Assembly: GCA_025141015.1 (NCBI GenBank)
Contig: CP081098.1
Location: 3,230,501-3,294,500, forward strand
Source of the DNA: Rhodobacteraceae bacterium M382
Lineage (GTDB): Bacteria > Pseudomonadota > Alphaproteobacteria > Rhodobacterales > Rhodobacteraceae
Direction: 5' to 3'
Length of the DNA: 64,000 nt
Part shown: positions 51,947 through 61,448 of the stretch, piece after piece
How the letters are laid out: each line of letters starts with the position of its first letter
How positions within the stretch are numbered: position 1 is the stretch's first letter
Notes under the pieces: generated by a model
What the model was told of the DNA's origin: nothing
Database searches by the model: none
What the model saw: the letters and a program-made list of their open reading frames with translations, nothing else
Made by a program: the position numbers and the translations under genes

Positions 51947-52411
51947 ATGGAAATCTATGCAATGCCCGGACACCTGATCCGCCGACTGAACCAGATTTCG
52001 GTGGCGTGTTTCATGGACCGCATGGCCCAGGCCGGGCTGTCGCTGACCCCGGTGCAATATGCCGCTCTTTGCGCAATCCGTGACTATCCGGGAATCGATC
52101 AGGCAACGGTTGCGGGATTGGTGGCTTATGACCGCGCCACATTGGGCAAGGTGATCGACCGGCTCCAGAACCGGGACCTGATCCAACGCGATGTGTCGGC
52201 CTCGGATCGGCGCGCCCGCGTGCTGACGCTGACCACCGCCGGTCAGGACCTGCTTCGGACGGCCAGCGCGCATGTACAGGCCGCCCAGCCCGATATTTTG
52301 GCCGGGCTCAGCGAAGCAGAGCAGGCCCAGATGCTGCACCTGCTGCAAAAGGCCACAAATGCCGGCAATGACAGGAGCCGGGCACCTCAAATCACCCCCG
52401 AAGCGGATTAG
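51947..52411 (+). CDS. MarR family transcriptional regulator
   Basis: A 154-residue winged-helix regulator of MarR type: LTPVQYAALCAIRDYPGIDQATVAGLVAYDR (first and recognition helices), then GKVIDRLQNRDLIQRDVSASDRRARVLTLTTAG (wing), and a C-terminal dimerisation helix. GGAGATCCG precedes the ATG. It is convergent with the SRAP gene, their stop codons one base apart. Its target is not evident; it diverges from mnmH across 120 bp. Confidence 0.9.
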   Translation: MEIYAMPGHLIRRLNQISVACFMDRMAQAGLSLTPVQYAALCAIRDYPGIDQATVAGLVAYDRATLGKVIDRLQNRDLIQRDVSASDRRARVLTLTTAGQDLLRTASAHVQAAQPDILAGLSEAEQAQMLHLLQKATNAGNDRSRAPQITPEAD

Positions 52412-52412
52412 A

Positions 52413-53090
52413 TCACGAGAGCCCCTCCGGCTCCTCATAGGGTTCAATCAACGCGGGCCCGCTGGCCCGGTTTGAATTGACCTGTGGATTGACGCTATGA
52501 AACCGCAAAAGATCTTCGGCCCCTGTGCGCATCAGACGGGCCGCCCCATGCCCCTGCTCGCCCAACCACAGACCCCAGTCCGGTTGTTCGACAATGACCG
52601 GCATCCGGTGATGGAGCTGGGAGATATGGGCATTGGCCCCGGTGGTGACGATGGCGCAGGTGGGATGGGGCGTCTCGGTTCCCCAGTTTTGCCAGATCCC
52701 GGCAAAGGCAATCGGTGCGCCATCGCGGCGGTGAATATACCACGGCAACCGGGTGCCGGTTTCCGTCTTGGTCCACTCGTAGAATCCGGTTGCCACAATC
52801 AGACAGCGCCGGTTGCGGCAGGCATCGCGAAAGGCCGGTTTTTCCGCAATGGTTTCGGCACGGGCGTTGATCAACAACGGCCCGGCGGTTTCCTGCTTGT
52901 ACCAATGCGGTAGAAACCCCCATCGCATTTGCCCCAACTGTCGCCCGGTTTCTGCGCTGCGCACCACATGCACCTGCGTGGTCGGGCAGACATTGAAGTT
53001 GGGCACCTCTGGCAACGCATTGGCGGGTTGCGCCGCAAACAGTTGGGCCATGGCATCATTGGGCAGGGTTACGGCAAATCGTCCACACAT
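52413..53090 (-). CDS. SRAP domain protein (YedK/HMCES-like)
   Basis: A 225-residue SOS response-associated peptidase. This family shields abasic sites in single-stranded DNA by forming a thiazolidine link with Cys2. I therefore start at 53090, which gives MCGRFAV; a start two codons earlier would hide Cys2. Other active-site parts are NARAETIAEKPAFRDACRNRRCL, GFYEWTK with the Glu, and HHRMPVI with the His. Function is taken from the E. coli and human homologs. Confidence 0.93.
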   Translation of the reverse strand: MCGRFAVTLPNDAMAQLFAAQPANALPEVPNFNVCPTTQVHVVRSAETGRQLGQMRWGFLPHWYKQETAGPLLINARAETIAEKPAFRDACRNRRCLIVATGFYEWTKTETGTRLPWYIHRRDGAPIAFAGIWQNWGTETPHPTCAIVTTGANAHISQLHHRMPVIVEQPDWGLWLGEQGHGAARLMRTGAEDLLRFHSVNPQVNSNRASGPALIEPYEEPEGLS

Positions 53091-53243
53091 GCCCAAACCA
53101 TACCGATCCGGTCACCGCTGGCCAAGCATTTGGCATTGCACGTTCTGCCCATTTGACCTTTTATGTGCTGCACCCTATGCCCCCGGCTGTTGCGCACGGC
53201 AAATCGAACATGCCGTTTTCCTGTATTTATTCACGGACAAGAC

Positions 53244-54998
53244 ATGAGCCTAGACTCCACACTTCACGAGGCCCTGACCGCTTTGAATCAGGGCAGATAC
53301 AAAACCGTGTTGAAAGTGGCCAAATCCGGGATGAAGCGGTACAAATCCCACCCGGCTTTTCCGAATTTCGCCGGGATCGCGTTGTCTTCGCAGGGCAAAC
53401 ATCGCGATGCGGCAGGGTATTTCAAAAAGGCGCTGGGTCTGGACCCCACGTTCCACGATGCGCGGCGCAATCTGGCACAGGCATTGATCTTGTTGCAACA
53501 GTCCGACACAGCGTTGACCCTGCTGAATCGCTTGCTCGAAGGGGCTCCCAAGGACCCGGATGGCTGGTATTTGAAGGGTCAGGCGCTGCTGAATTGTGGG
53601 CAACCGCGCGCAGCGGCAGATGCCGCGACCCGATCGCTGGAGCTGAACACCCGCCAGCCCCGCGCGCTGAACCTGCGTGGTGTTGCGCGCAACATGTTGG
53701 GAGATGAGGCCGAGGCGATCGCCGATTTCCAAACCGCGCTGACGCTGAACCCCAATGATGTCGAAGCCCTGGTGAATATCAGCCTGCCCCTGGCCCGTCA
53801 GACCCGCCACGCCGAGGCGCTAGAAGCCGCCGAACGCGCTGTGCACCTGGCCCCAACACATCTGAATGCGCGGTTGCGTCTGGCCATGCAATTGCTCGAA
53901 TCCGGTGATCAGGATGGGGCCCGCGATCAGTTCCAGACCATTCTCGGGCAGGCCCCCGGACACGCACAGGCCATCGAACAATTGGCAGCCTTGAACGCGG
54001 CGGCGGCCAATGCCGATCTGGAACCGATTGCGCGACGTGCGCTCAAAACCGCGCCCCGCCAATCCAGCGATGCGGCACGTCTTCATTTTGCGCTGGCCCG
54101 AATGGCGCGGCAGGCAGGCGAGCAAGAGAAATTTGCCAGCCACCTGACCCAGGCCAATGGGGCCTTGGCACATATCATGCCGTTTGACAGCGACGGTGAC
54201 AGCCAACAGTTCGAAAGTCTCAGGACCCGGTTCAACGCGGGCGCGGATCAGGTCCAGGCCCCTGCCCCCTCCGGGCCCACTCCGATCTATGTGCTGGGGT
54301 TGCCGCGTTCGGGGACGACTCTGACCGAAACACTGTTGGGGGCGCATCCGGACGTCTGCCCATTGGGCGAACGGGCAGTGCCTGGCGTGCTGCTTGCGCC
54401 TTTCCTGGAAAATGACATTGCATTCGACACCGCTGCCTGCGCGCAATTTGTCGCCCGCGATCAGGAGCGGCTGCCTACTTTGCCAGACGGCATTCGGTTC
54501 TATATCGACAAGATGCCGGAAAACTATCGGCTCATCGGCGCTTTGCTGACAGCCTATCCCCACGCGCGCATCGTCCATATGTGCCGCGATCCGCGCGATG
54601 TCGCGCTGTCGATGTGGCAGGCTCATTTTTCGGGCAAGGCCCTGTCATATACCTATGATCTGGCTGCCATGGCACATCGGTTCAATCTGTATACCAGGCT
54701 GATGGCCCATTGGCACAGCGTCTTTCCAGGTCAGATATTGGATGTGCAATACGAGGATCTCGTTACGGATGTCGACGGTCAAAGCCGTAGACTGGCGGAT
54801 CACATCGGGTTGAAATGGGTCGCAGACATGGCCCACCCGGAACGCAGCACCGGACCGGTCCTGACGCTCAGCGCCAATCAGGTGCGCCAGCCCGTACACA
54901 GCCGGTCGGTGGGCAGCTGGAAACCGTATGAAACAATGCTGACGCCGTTCATCTCGGGCTTGGACCCGAAACTTTGGCCCGGCGTGCAACAGGGCTGA
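53244..54998 (+). CDS. TPR-sulfotransferase fusion protein
   Basis: A 584-residue protein. Residues about 1-300 are TPR repeats (FAGIALSSQGKHRDAAGYFKKALGLDP, LRGVARNMLGDEAEAIADFQTALTLNP). Residues about 350-560 are a PAPS-dependent sulfotransferase, with 5'-phosphosulfate loop YVLGLPRSGTTLTETLLGAHP, the 3'-phosphate region VHMCRDPRDVALSMW and EDLVTDVDGQSRRLADHIGL. I use the ATG at 53244, which follows GGACAAG; the frame opens at 53163. The acceptor is unknown; this architecture is frequent in Roseobacter genomes. Confidence 0.9.
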   Translation: MSLDSTLHEALTALNQGRYKTVLKVAKSGMKRYKSHPAFPNFAGIALSSQGKHRDAAGYFKKALGLDPTFHDARRNLAQALILLQQSDTALTLLNRLLEGAPKDPDGWYLKGQALLNCGQPRAAADAATRSLELNTRQPRALNLRGVARNMLGDEAEAIADFQTALTLNPNDVEALVNISLPLARQTRHAEALEAAERAVHLAPTHLNARLRLAMQLLESGDQDGARDQFQTILGQAPGHAQAIEQLAALNAAAANADLEPIARRALKTAPRQSSDAARLHFALARMARQAGEQEKFASHLTQANGALAHIMPFDSDGDSQQFESLRTRFNAGADQVQAPAPSGPTPIYVLGLPRSGTTLTETLLGAHPDVCPLGERAVPGVLLAPFLENDIAFDTAACAQFVARDQERLPTLPDGIRFYIDKMPENYRLIGALLTAYPHARIVHMCRDPRDVALSMWQAHFSGKALSYTYDLAAMAHRFNLYTRLMAHWHSVFPGQILDVQYEDLVTDVDGQSRRLADHIGLKWVADMAHPERSTGPVLTLSANQVRQPVHSRSVGSWKPYETMLTPFISGLDPKLWPGVQQG

Positions 54999-55007
54999 GG
55001 CCCGATT

Positions 55008-55307
55008 TCAGCCCTTGCGCGCCAAAGCGATCTTGGCGTCCATCATCGACATTTCCCGCAGGATATCAGCGCGACGGGTCCGATCATCAGCGTCGCGCAG
55101 TTCGCTGCGCAACCGGGCCAATTCGCGTGACAGGATAACAAATTCCGGGACCGCTCCGTTGTCGCGCAGAATGCGGTTGATCACTTCGTTTTCGGGATCC
55201 TCGACCTGAGGCAGCGGCTTGCCCGCGCCCGGCAAATCATCAAACGCGCCGTCTTCCTGGGCACGTTTTATCCTGGCATCAATCAGATCAAACAGCGGGT
55301 GGCCCAT
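55008..55307 (-). CDS. DUF1992 (DnaJ homolog C28-like) protein
   Basis: A 99-residue protein of DUF1992, the conserved domain also found in eukaryotic DNAJC28. Recognised from LIDARIKRAQEDGAFDDLPGAGKPL and ENEVINRILRDNGAVPEFVILSREL. Its function is unknown. It converges on the sulfotransferase, 9 bp apart, and lies downstream of the 5'-nucleotidase on the same strand. Confidence 0.92.
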   Translation of the reverse strand: MGHPLFDLIDARIKRAQEDGAFDDLPGAGKPLPQVEDPENEVINRILRDNGAVPEFVILSRELARLRSELRDADDRTRRADILREMSMMDAKIALARKG

Positions 55308-55352
55308 GACCGTTATCTGCCACGAACCAATCCCGCTGAAAACCCAGGCTGA

Positions 55353-56930
55353 TTACTTTTGCACGATCCGCCCATCCAGATAGGGTTGATACGGCATGTG
55401 ATCAGCCAGATATTCGGCCATAACATCGGCCAGATCCGGGCCAAAGTCATAGGCGTTGCGATCGTCGCCCGCGAACATCTTGTACCCGTCGCCACCATTG
55501 CGGACATAATTGTTGGTCACCACCAGATAGGTTCTATCCAGATCAATCGGAGTCGGCCCGTCCCCGTGATCCACCATCACGTCCGACACCCGACCTGCGT
55601 TCGCAGGCTGTGACAGATCAAAGGCAAAGCTGAGGCCCGCGACCTGAGGAAAGCGGCCTTTGACCTCTTCAACCTGGCTGACCCCGTTTTCCAGCGCGGC
55701 CACCAGCCCGGCACCCGTGATTTCAAAGGTCGACAGCGTGTTCTGAAACGGCAGTACCGTCAGCACTTCGCCCATGGTGACCTCGCCCGGTTCGATGCTC
55801 GCCCGCACGCCACCAGAATTGGTAATGGCGATGGTTACCCCCTGATCCCGGACCCGGTCCAGCATGGCGTCAGCCACCAGATTACCCACCTGGCATTCCT
55901 GCATCCGACAGATCGAACGATCGCCTTCGACCTTGGACGCGACTTTCCCGATCACCTTGTTGCGGATTTCTTCAAGCGGCTTGGCCATTTCACCGATCCG
56001 CGCCACGGTTGCTGCGTCTTCGGTCACGGTCGCGTCCATAATCAGCGGTTCGCCCACAGCGCTGATCACCTGCCCCGCGTCGTCAAAGGTGACGTTCAGT
56101 TCGCCCAGAAACCGGCCATAGGCATAGGCCTGGACAATTGGCACATCATTCACAACCGTAGGATACGGTCCTGCCGCGCGGTCCGACACATTGGAGAGCA
56201 GCGTGTTGGAATGCCCGCCCACAATGACGTCGATCCCGGTTGTTTCAGCCGCAATTCTCTGGTCCTGGACATAACCCGAATGGCTCAGCACGATGATCTT
56301 GGTCACGCCTTGGGCTGTCAGCCGGTCAACTTCGGCCTGCACCGCCGTAACCGGATCGCTGAATGTGATGTTCTTGCCTGGGCTAGCCAGCTCATCCGTG
56401 TCCTGCGGGGTCAGGCCGATCAGGCCGATCTTCTCTCCGCCCTTTTCAATCACGGTGGATTTCTGCAATACCCCGGCGAGCTCAGGTTCGGCGCTGACAT
56501 CGGCATTGGACATCAACACCGGAAAATTCACCGCATCCATGAACCCGCGCAGCACCTTTGGCCCATCGTCGAATTCGTGGTTCCCGACAGTCATCGCGTC
56601 ATACGCCAGCGCGTTCATCATTTCCGCGGCCAGTTTGCCCTTGTAATACGTATAGAACAGCGATCCCTGAAACTGGTCGCCACCATCGACCAGGATAGAA
56701 GTGGTGCTGCGCGCCCGCGCGTCGGCGATTGCCGTGACCAACCGCGCCGAGCCACCGAAACATTTGCCCGCCTCATTGTCGCCGTCGCGACAGCCGCTGT
56801 CATATTTGCTGACCGGTTCAAACCGGGAATGAAAGTCATTGGTGTGCAGAATGGTCAATGTGTACTCGGCTGCGGCCATGCCGGCCGAAACCGCCAGAAT
56901 TGCCGCAGATGTCAGAAAACGCGCGAACAT
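55353..56930 (-). CDS. Secreted 5'-nucleotidase / UDP-sugar hydrolase family
   Basis: A 525-residue periplasmic metallophosphatase of the UshA family, probably freeing nucleosides and phosphate from nucleotides. A signal peptide (MFARFLTSAAILAVSAGMAAA) is followed by LTILHTNDFHSR, LVDGGDQFQGS, TVGNHEFDDG, VLSHSGYVQD and IVGGHSNTLL, the metal sites. The C-terminal 5'-nucleotidase domain has ITNSGGVRASIEPGEVT and VVTNNYVRNGGDGY. SoxB at 20779 shares this fold but lies in a sox context. DUF1992 is 45 bp downstream. Confidence 0.93.
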   Translation of the reverse strand: MFARFLTSAAILAVSAGMAAAEYTLTILHTNDFHSRFEPVSKYDSGCRDGDNEAGKCFGGSARLVTAIADARARSTTSILVDGGDQFQGSLFYTYYKGKLAAEMMNALAYDAMTVGNHEFDDGPKVLRGFMDAVNFPVLMSNADVSAEPELAGVLQKSTVIEKGGEKIGLIGLTPQDTDELASPGKNITFSDPVTAVQAEVDRLTAQGVTKIIVLSHSGYVQDQRIAAETTGIDVIVGGHSNTLLSNVSDRAAGPYPTVVNDVPIVQAYAYGRFLGELNVTFDDAGQVISAVGEPLIMDATVTEDAATVARIGEMAKPLEEIRNKVIGKVASKVEGDRSICRMQECQVGNLVADAMLDRVRDQGVTIAITNSGGVRASIEPGEVTMGEVLTVLPFQNTLSTFEITGAGLVAALENGVSQVEEVKGRFPQVAGLSFAFDLSQPANAGRVSDVMVDHGDGPTPIDLDRTYLVVTNNYVRNGGDGYKMFAGDDRNAYDFGPDLADVMAEYLADHMPYQPYLDGRIVQK

Positions 56931-57098
56931 AATTGATCTCCCCGATCGTTGAAGGTTCTTTTTTCTGTATGGTGCGCATCCGACCCGGCCCTGTCAAAGG
57001 GAAGGGCGGCCCTGCGGAAGCCATATCAGCGTTCCTTGACGTCAATATAACCTGGCATGCCTCTTGATTCCCGGCCCCTGTCACGGCATCAGGCACAT

Positions 57099-57437
57099 AT
57101 GCTGATATACAAGATCTTTCGGGCCGACGAATGGGCCACATTGCAACGCGAAGGTGAAACTGCGGGCGCACCGGTCGATCTGGCCGATGGGTTCGTGCAT
57201 TTTTCCACCGCCTCCCAGACTGCTGAAACCGCCGCCAAACATTTTGCCGGAGCACAAGGTCTGGTTTTGTTGGCCTGCGACGGCAGCGCCATGGGCGAAG
57301 ATCTGAAATGGGAGGTATCGCGTGGGGGTGCCGAGTTCCCGCATCTCTATCGCACATTGCGTCTAGATGACGTCCTGTGGTGCAAGCCGCTGCCGCTGGT
57401 CAATGGAGCGCATCAGTTTCCCGACCAGATGGTCTGA
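57099..57437 (+). CDS. DUF952 family protein
   Basis: A 112-residue cytoplasmic protein of DUF952 ([39 protein letters not shown], split here by family motifs [16 protein letters not shown] and [10 protein letters not shown]). The fold is related to small ADP-ribosyltransferase-like proteins; function is unknown. I use ATG 57099; an ATG at 57057 is in frame. It lies 38 bp before pyrD and likely shares its transcript. Confidence 0.88.
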   Translation: MLIYKIFRADEWATLQREGETAGAPVDLADGFVHFSTASQTAETAAKHFAGAQGLVLLACDGSAMGEDLKWEVSRGGAEFPHLYRTLRLDDVLWCKPLPLVNGAHQFPDQMV

Positions 57438-57475
57438 CCCACATTGTCCCTGTAACCGGCTGGAGAGCTGACATC

Positions 57476-58534
57476 ATGAAGCTGATCGAACGCATCGGAT
57501 TGAGCGCCCTGCATAAGATGGACCCGGAAACCGCCCATGGGGTGGCCTTGAAGGTTCTGCAAAAGGGGCTGGCACCGTCGCCTGGTCCGGTGAGCACGCC
57601 GCGTCTGCGTACAACGGTGGCCGGTCTTGATCTGCCCAATCCCGTGGGATTGGCCGCCGGGTTCGACAAGAATGCCGAGGCTCTGGTTCCTCTGTCCAAC
57701 TCAGGGTTCGGCTTCATCGAAGTCGGAGCCGCCACGCCACGTCCACAGCCCGGCAACCCCAAGCCCCGCCTGTTCCGCCTGACCGAAGATCAGGCCGCCA
57801 TCAACCGCTTTGGTTTCAACAACGAAGGGATGGAGGCGATTGCTGCGCGCCTGGCCCGTCGTCCTGCGAATGCGGTGATCGGCCTGAATTTGGGTGCAAA
57901 CAAGGACAGCAGCGATCGCGCCAGCGATTTTGCCCGCGTCTTGGCCCATTGTGGCGCGCATCTGGACTTTGCCACGGTCAACGTCTCGTCACCCAACACC
58001 GAAAAACTGCGCGACCTACAGGGCAAGGCCGCCCTGTCAGCGTTGTTGAGCGGGGTGATCGACACCCGTGACACACTAGAGCGTCGTGTGCCGGTGTTTC
58101 TGAAGATCGCCCCAGATCTGAGCGATGCAGAAATCCGTGACATTGCCGAAGTCGCCCGGGACACCGGCATAGACGCGGTGATTGCCACCAACACCACCCT
58201 GTCGCGCGATGGGCTGAAGAGCGTGTTCAAGGACGAAACCGGCGGCCTGTCCGGGGCACCTCTGTTCGAAAAATCGACCCGGGTTCTGGCCCGTCTCAGC
58301 CTGCTGTTGGACGGTGACATTCCCATCATCGGCGTCGGCGGCATCGCAACGGCCGAACAGGCCTATGCCAAAATCTGCGCCGGAGCCAGCGCGGTTCAAC
58401 TGTATACGGCGCTGGTCTATGGTGGCATTTCGCTGGCGTCGGACATTGCCCGGGGCCTGGATCACCTGCTGGCCCGAGACGGGTTTGACACAGTTGCTCA
58501 GGCCGTGGGCAGCAAACGGGAGGATTGGCTGTGA
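57476..58534 (+). CDS. pyrD: Dihydroorotate dehydrogenase (quinone)
   Basis: PyrD class 2 oxidises dihydroorotate to orotate with membrane quinone in pyrimidine synthesis. The 352-residue protein has the N-terminal amphipathic helix ([25 protein letters not shown]), [39 protein letters not shown], the catalytic Ser region [15 protein letters not shown], and the FMN phosphate site [15 protein letters not shown] use ATG 57476; the frame opens at 57377. arsC overlaps its stop (GTGA). Confidence 0.97.
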   Translation: MKLIERIGLSALHKMDPETAHGVALKVLQKGLAPSPGPVSTPRLRTTVAGLDLPNPVGLAAGFDKNAEALVPLSNSGFGFIEVGAATPRPQPGNPKPRLFRLTEDQAAINRFGFNNEGMEAIAARLARRPANAVIGLNLGANKDSSDRASDFARVLAHCGAHLDFATVNVSSPNTEKLRDLQGKAALSALLSGVIDTRDTLERRVPVFLKIAPDLSDAEIRDIAEVARDTGIDAVIATNTTLSRDGLKSVFKDETGGLSGAPLFEKSTRVLARLSLLLDGDIPIIGVGGIATAEQAYAKICAGASAVQLYTALVYGGISLASDIARGLDHLLARDGFDTVAQAVGSKREDWL

Positions 58535-58872
58535 TCACCTATTGGCACAACCCGCGCTGTTCCAAATCCCGCGCGGGTCTGGCCCTGTTGCAGGACCGTG
58601 AGGTCCCCCATCAGGTCCGTTTGTATTTGCAAGACACTCCCTCCGCCGCGGACATACGCGCCGTACAGCAGGCGTTGGGCCTGTCAATGATCCAGATGAT
58701 GCGCCAAGGCGAGACCGCGTTCAAAGAGCTGGGCCTGAGCGCCGATAGCGACGAGGACACATTGGTTCGCGCTATGGTGGCACACCCGATCCTGATCGAA
58801 CGCCCCATCGCAATTTCCGGCGCTCGGGCCGTAATCGGTCGCCCCGTCGAGGCCATTGAAACCCTGCTGTAA
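58531..58872 (+). CDS. ArsC/YfgD-like glutaredoxin-type reductase
   Basis: A 113-residue ArsC family protein with the active-site loop [15 protein letters not shown]. The family segment [15 protein letters not shown] and the [11 protein letters not shown] strand are typical. Known members reduce arsenate with glutaredoxin, or are YfgD-like with unknown substrate; no other ars genes are here. GTG 58531 is the likely start: it overlaps the pyrD stop as GTGA, with GGAGG 7 bases upstream. A TTG at 58525 is too close to that site. Confidence 0.88.
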   Translation: MITYWHNPRCSKSRAGLALLQDREVPHQVRLYLQDTPSAADIRAVQQALGLSMIQMMRQGETAFKELGLSADSDEDTLVRAMVAHPILIERPIAISGARAVIGRPVEAIETLL

Positions 58873-58886
58873 AACCGGAGTGACCG

Positions 58887-60008
58887 TCACTCCTGTGGCG
58901 GGATCAGAACGAAATTGCCCACATGGGTCTTTTCTAAAAAGACCTGCTGAGCCCGAGCGATGTCAGACAAGGGAAAAGTCTGCGCCACCAGCGGACGAAT
59001 TTCATCGCGTTCGATATAGGAGATCAGGTTGGGAAACACCGGCGCGTCCCAACCGGTTGTCCCGATCAGGGTCAGGTCCTTGAGATAAAAGACCCGCATG
59101 TCCAATTCGACAATCGGGCCACCGATGGCACCCGACGACACATAGGACCCGCCGCGTTTCAACACGGCCAGCATGGCCGCGAATCCGGCCCCGCCAACAT
59201 TGTCGACAACAACATCCACCGTGCCGGTCCCCAGCTGCTCGACCAGATCCGCGCCGCGATCGACAACCTGGTCAGCCCCGATTTCCCGCACCTGATCCAT
59301 TTTTGACGTCCCGGCAATTCCGATGACCACAGCGCCACGGCGTTTGGCCAATTGCACAACCGCTGACCCAACCCCACCCGACGCTCCCGCGACCAAAACC
59401 CGCATGCCCGCAGAGATACCCGCCCGATGCACCATATTTTCCGCCGTGCCATAAGCACAGGGGATGGTGGCCAGCTCCGCATCGCTCCACCTGCAATCGA
59501 CCGGAAAGATTTCAGAGGCCGGAACCTTGACGTATTGAGCAAAGGCCCCGTCAAAATCAGACCCCATCCAGATGTTTTCCGGGCTCGAAAACCCATGCGG
59601 ACGCATACAGGATCGCACCAGAACCCGACGTCCAATCAGCGTTTCATCACCGTCTGACCCGACCTGAACCACCCGTCCACAACAGTCCGTGCCCTGAATG
59701 AACGGGAACGGGGTTTCAGCGTTCCACCCCCCATCGGCCTTGTCGCTGGGGGCCTGTTCCTGCGTGTCGGCCGCGTCCTCGGTTCCGGTTGTCACCGTGG
59801 CAGAATACCAGCCCAACCGTGTGTTGATTTCGGTGTTGTTCATGCCTGCAGCCAGAACCCGAAGCACCACTTCGCCGGGGCCGGCTGTGGGGCGCGCCAC
59901 GTCCTTGTACACCAGGCGGTCATAGCCGCCGTTCCCCGTTGTCACGACGGCTTTCATCATCGGGGCATCTCCAACGCGGTCAAACCGATGGCCTGGCTTT
60001 GTGGTCAT
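58887..60008 (-). CDS. Zinc-free medium-chain alcohol dehydrogenase-like oxidoreductase
   Basis: A 373-residue MDR superfamily protein close to quinone oxidoreductases. The GroES-like domain has VLRVLAAGMNNTEINTRLGW and FIQGTDCCGRVV. The cofactor-binding Rossmann fold has VLVAGASGGVGSAVVQLAKRRGA, fitting NADPH. A 20-residue Glu/Thr-rich insert (TTGTEDAADTQEQAPSDKAD) in the first domain is unusual for the family. AAGGAG precedes the ATG at 60008; the frame opens at 60095. The substrate is unknown. It ends 14 bp from arsC on the opposite strand. Confidence 0.88.
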   Translation of the reverse strand: MTTKPGHRFDRVGDAPMMKAVVTTGNGGYDRLVYKDVARPTAGPGEVVLRVLAAGMNNTEINTRLGWYSATVTTGTEDAADTQEQAPSDKADGGWNAETPFPFIQGTDCCGRVVQVGSDGDETLIGRRVLVRSCMRPHGFSSPENIWMGSDFDGAFAQYVKVPASEIFPVDCRWSDAELATIPCAYGTAENMVHRAGISAGMRVLVAGASGGVGSAVVQLAKRRGAVVIGIAGTSKMDQVREIGADQVVDRGADLVEQLGTGTVDVVVDNVGGAGFAAMLAVLKRGGSYVSSGAIGGPIVELDMRVFYLKDLTLIGTTGWDAPVFPNLISYIERDEIRPLVAQTFPLSDIARAQQVFLEKTHVGNFVLIPPQE

Positions 60009-60122
60009 TGCAACCTTCTCCTTGTCTGCCCGACTTATCCCAGAGCGATGGTCCGGATGCAAAACGTCAGACATTTGCATCCAAGGCGTTTGCAATCAGG
60101 TTGCCCAGAGACAATTCCCCGG

Positions 60123-61448
60123 TCAATTTGTGCGCGCTTCGAGCCCGCGATAGCGTAATCCCAAGGTGACACCGCGCGCAACAAAGGAAACCAGCAACGC
60201 CAGCCACAATCCGTGATTGGCGAGAACCGGCAACAAAACCGCAGCCGTTGCAAAATAGACAATCGTGCTGATCACCATCATGTTGCGCATGTCCCGGGTC
60301 GCAGTCGCACCAATAAAGATCCCGTCCAGCATCCAGGCGGCCCACCCCAAAGGTGGTGCCAGAACCATATAGGGCAAATAGACACGCGCCACGGCGCGGA
60401 CGTCCTCGGATTTCGCCATCAGGTCAATCATCCATCCGCCAATCAGCAGAAACATCAAGGCCAGGACCACCACAACAACCAGCCCCCAAAAACTGGTCAG
60501 CCCGGCGCTGCGGCGCAGCGCATCCCGTCGCCGGGCCCCGATCGCCTGCCCCACCAGGGTTTCGGCCGCAAAGGCAAACCCATCCATCGCATACGCCGTG
60601 ATCATCAGGAACTGCAACAGCACCTGATTTGCCGCCAGGGTGACGTCGCCAAATCCCGATCCAAAGAACAGAAATGACACAAACATCGCCTCAAGCAAAA
60701 GCGACCGGATCAGGATATCTGTATTGACGACGGCCATGTGTCTCAGCCGTGTAGAGTCAAAAACCTGCCCCCAATTGCGCCAGTCCGGCACATGAAACGC
60801 CCGTCGGCAAAACCACAACCCCAAGGCAAAACCCGACCATTCAGCCAGAAAGGTCGCAACGGCGACACCGCTCACGCCCCAGTCCAGCCCCAGAACAAAC
60901 CACAGATCCAGCAGGATGTTCAGCCCGTTCATCCAGACTTGAACAACCAGCACCGCCCGGGTGCGCTCTTGTGCGATCAACCAGCCGGTGATGCCATACA
61001 ATCCGATGGCCGCCGGGGCCGACCAGACCCGGATGGCCAGATAATCCCGCGCCATGCCTTCGACCTCGGGCGAGGCGGGTGCCATTTGAAACGACACCCA
61101 GAACAGGGGCAGCTGAAGCGCGATGACCAGCACACCGCCGGCGGCCCCCAACAACAGCGCCCGGGTCAACAACGCCGACACTTCGGCCTGATCTCCGGCC
61201 CCAACAGCCTGGCTGGTCAACCCGACGGTTCCCATCCGCAGAAACCCAAAGATCCAATACAACGCCGACAGGATAATGGCACCGATGCCAACCGCGCCGA
61301 TGGGTGCCGCAGCGCCGAGTTGCCCCACAACGCCCGTGTCCACCGCGCCCAGAATGGGAACGGTGGCATTGGACAGGACAATCGGAACCGCGATTTTCAA
61401 CACCCGCCCGTGGCTCAGGGGGCGAATGCTGTCAGTCTGTTTTTGCAT
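60123..61448 (-). CDS. MATE family efflux transporter
   Basis: A 441-residue exporter with twelve helices of the MATE family (DinF-like branch), which expels drugs or metabolites in exchange for Na+ or H+. Segments include IAVPIVLSNATVPILGAVDTGVVG, MDGFAFAAETLVGQAIGAR and YLPYMVLAPPLGWAAWMLDGIFIG. Its start overlaps the upstream thioesterase gene by 17 bp, giving a thioesterase-thioesterase-MATE operon on the minus strand. Substrate unknown. Confidence 0.92.
   Translation of the reverse strand: MQKQTDSIRPLSHGRVLKIAVPIVLSNATVPILGAVDTGVVGQLGAAAPIGAVGIGAIILSALYWIFGFLRMGTVGLTSQAVGAGDQAEVSALLTRALLLGAAGGVLVIALQLPLFWVSFQMAPASPEVEGMARDYLAIRVWSAPAAIGLYGITGWLIAQERTRAVLVVQVWMNGLNILLDLWFVLGLDWGVSGVAVATFLAEWSGFALGLWFCRRAFHVPDWRNWGQVFDSTRLRHMAVVNTDILIRSLLLEAMFVSFLFFGSGFGDVTLAANQVLLQFLMITAYAMDGFAFAAETLVGQAIGARRRDALRRSAGLTSFWGLVVVVVLALMFLLIGGWMIDLMAKSEDVRAVARVYLPYMVLAPPLGWAAWMLDGIFIGATATRDMRNMMVISTIVYFATAAVLLPVLANHGLWLALLVSFVARGVTLGLRYRGLEARTN

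Noticed and set aside
57036-57045. TTGACGTCAA palindrome in the gap between the 5'-nucleotidase and the DUF952 gene
   Set aside because: Ten bases of symmetry with no second copy nearby is not enough to call an operator.
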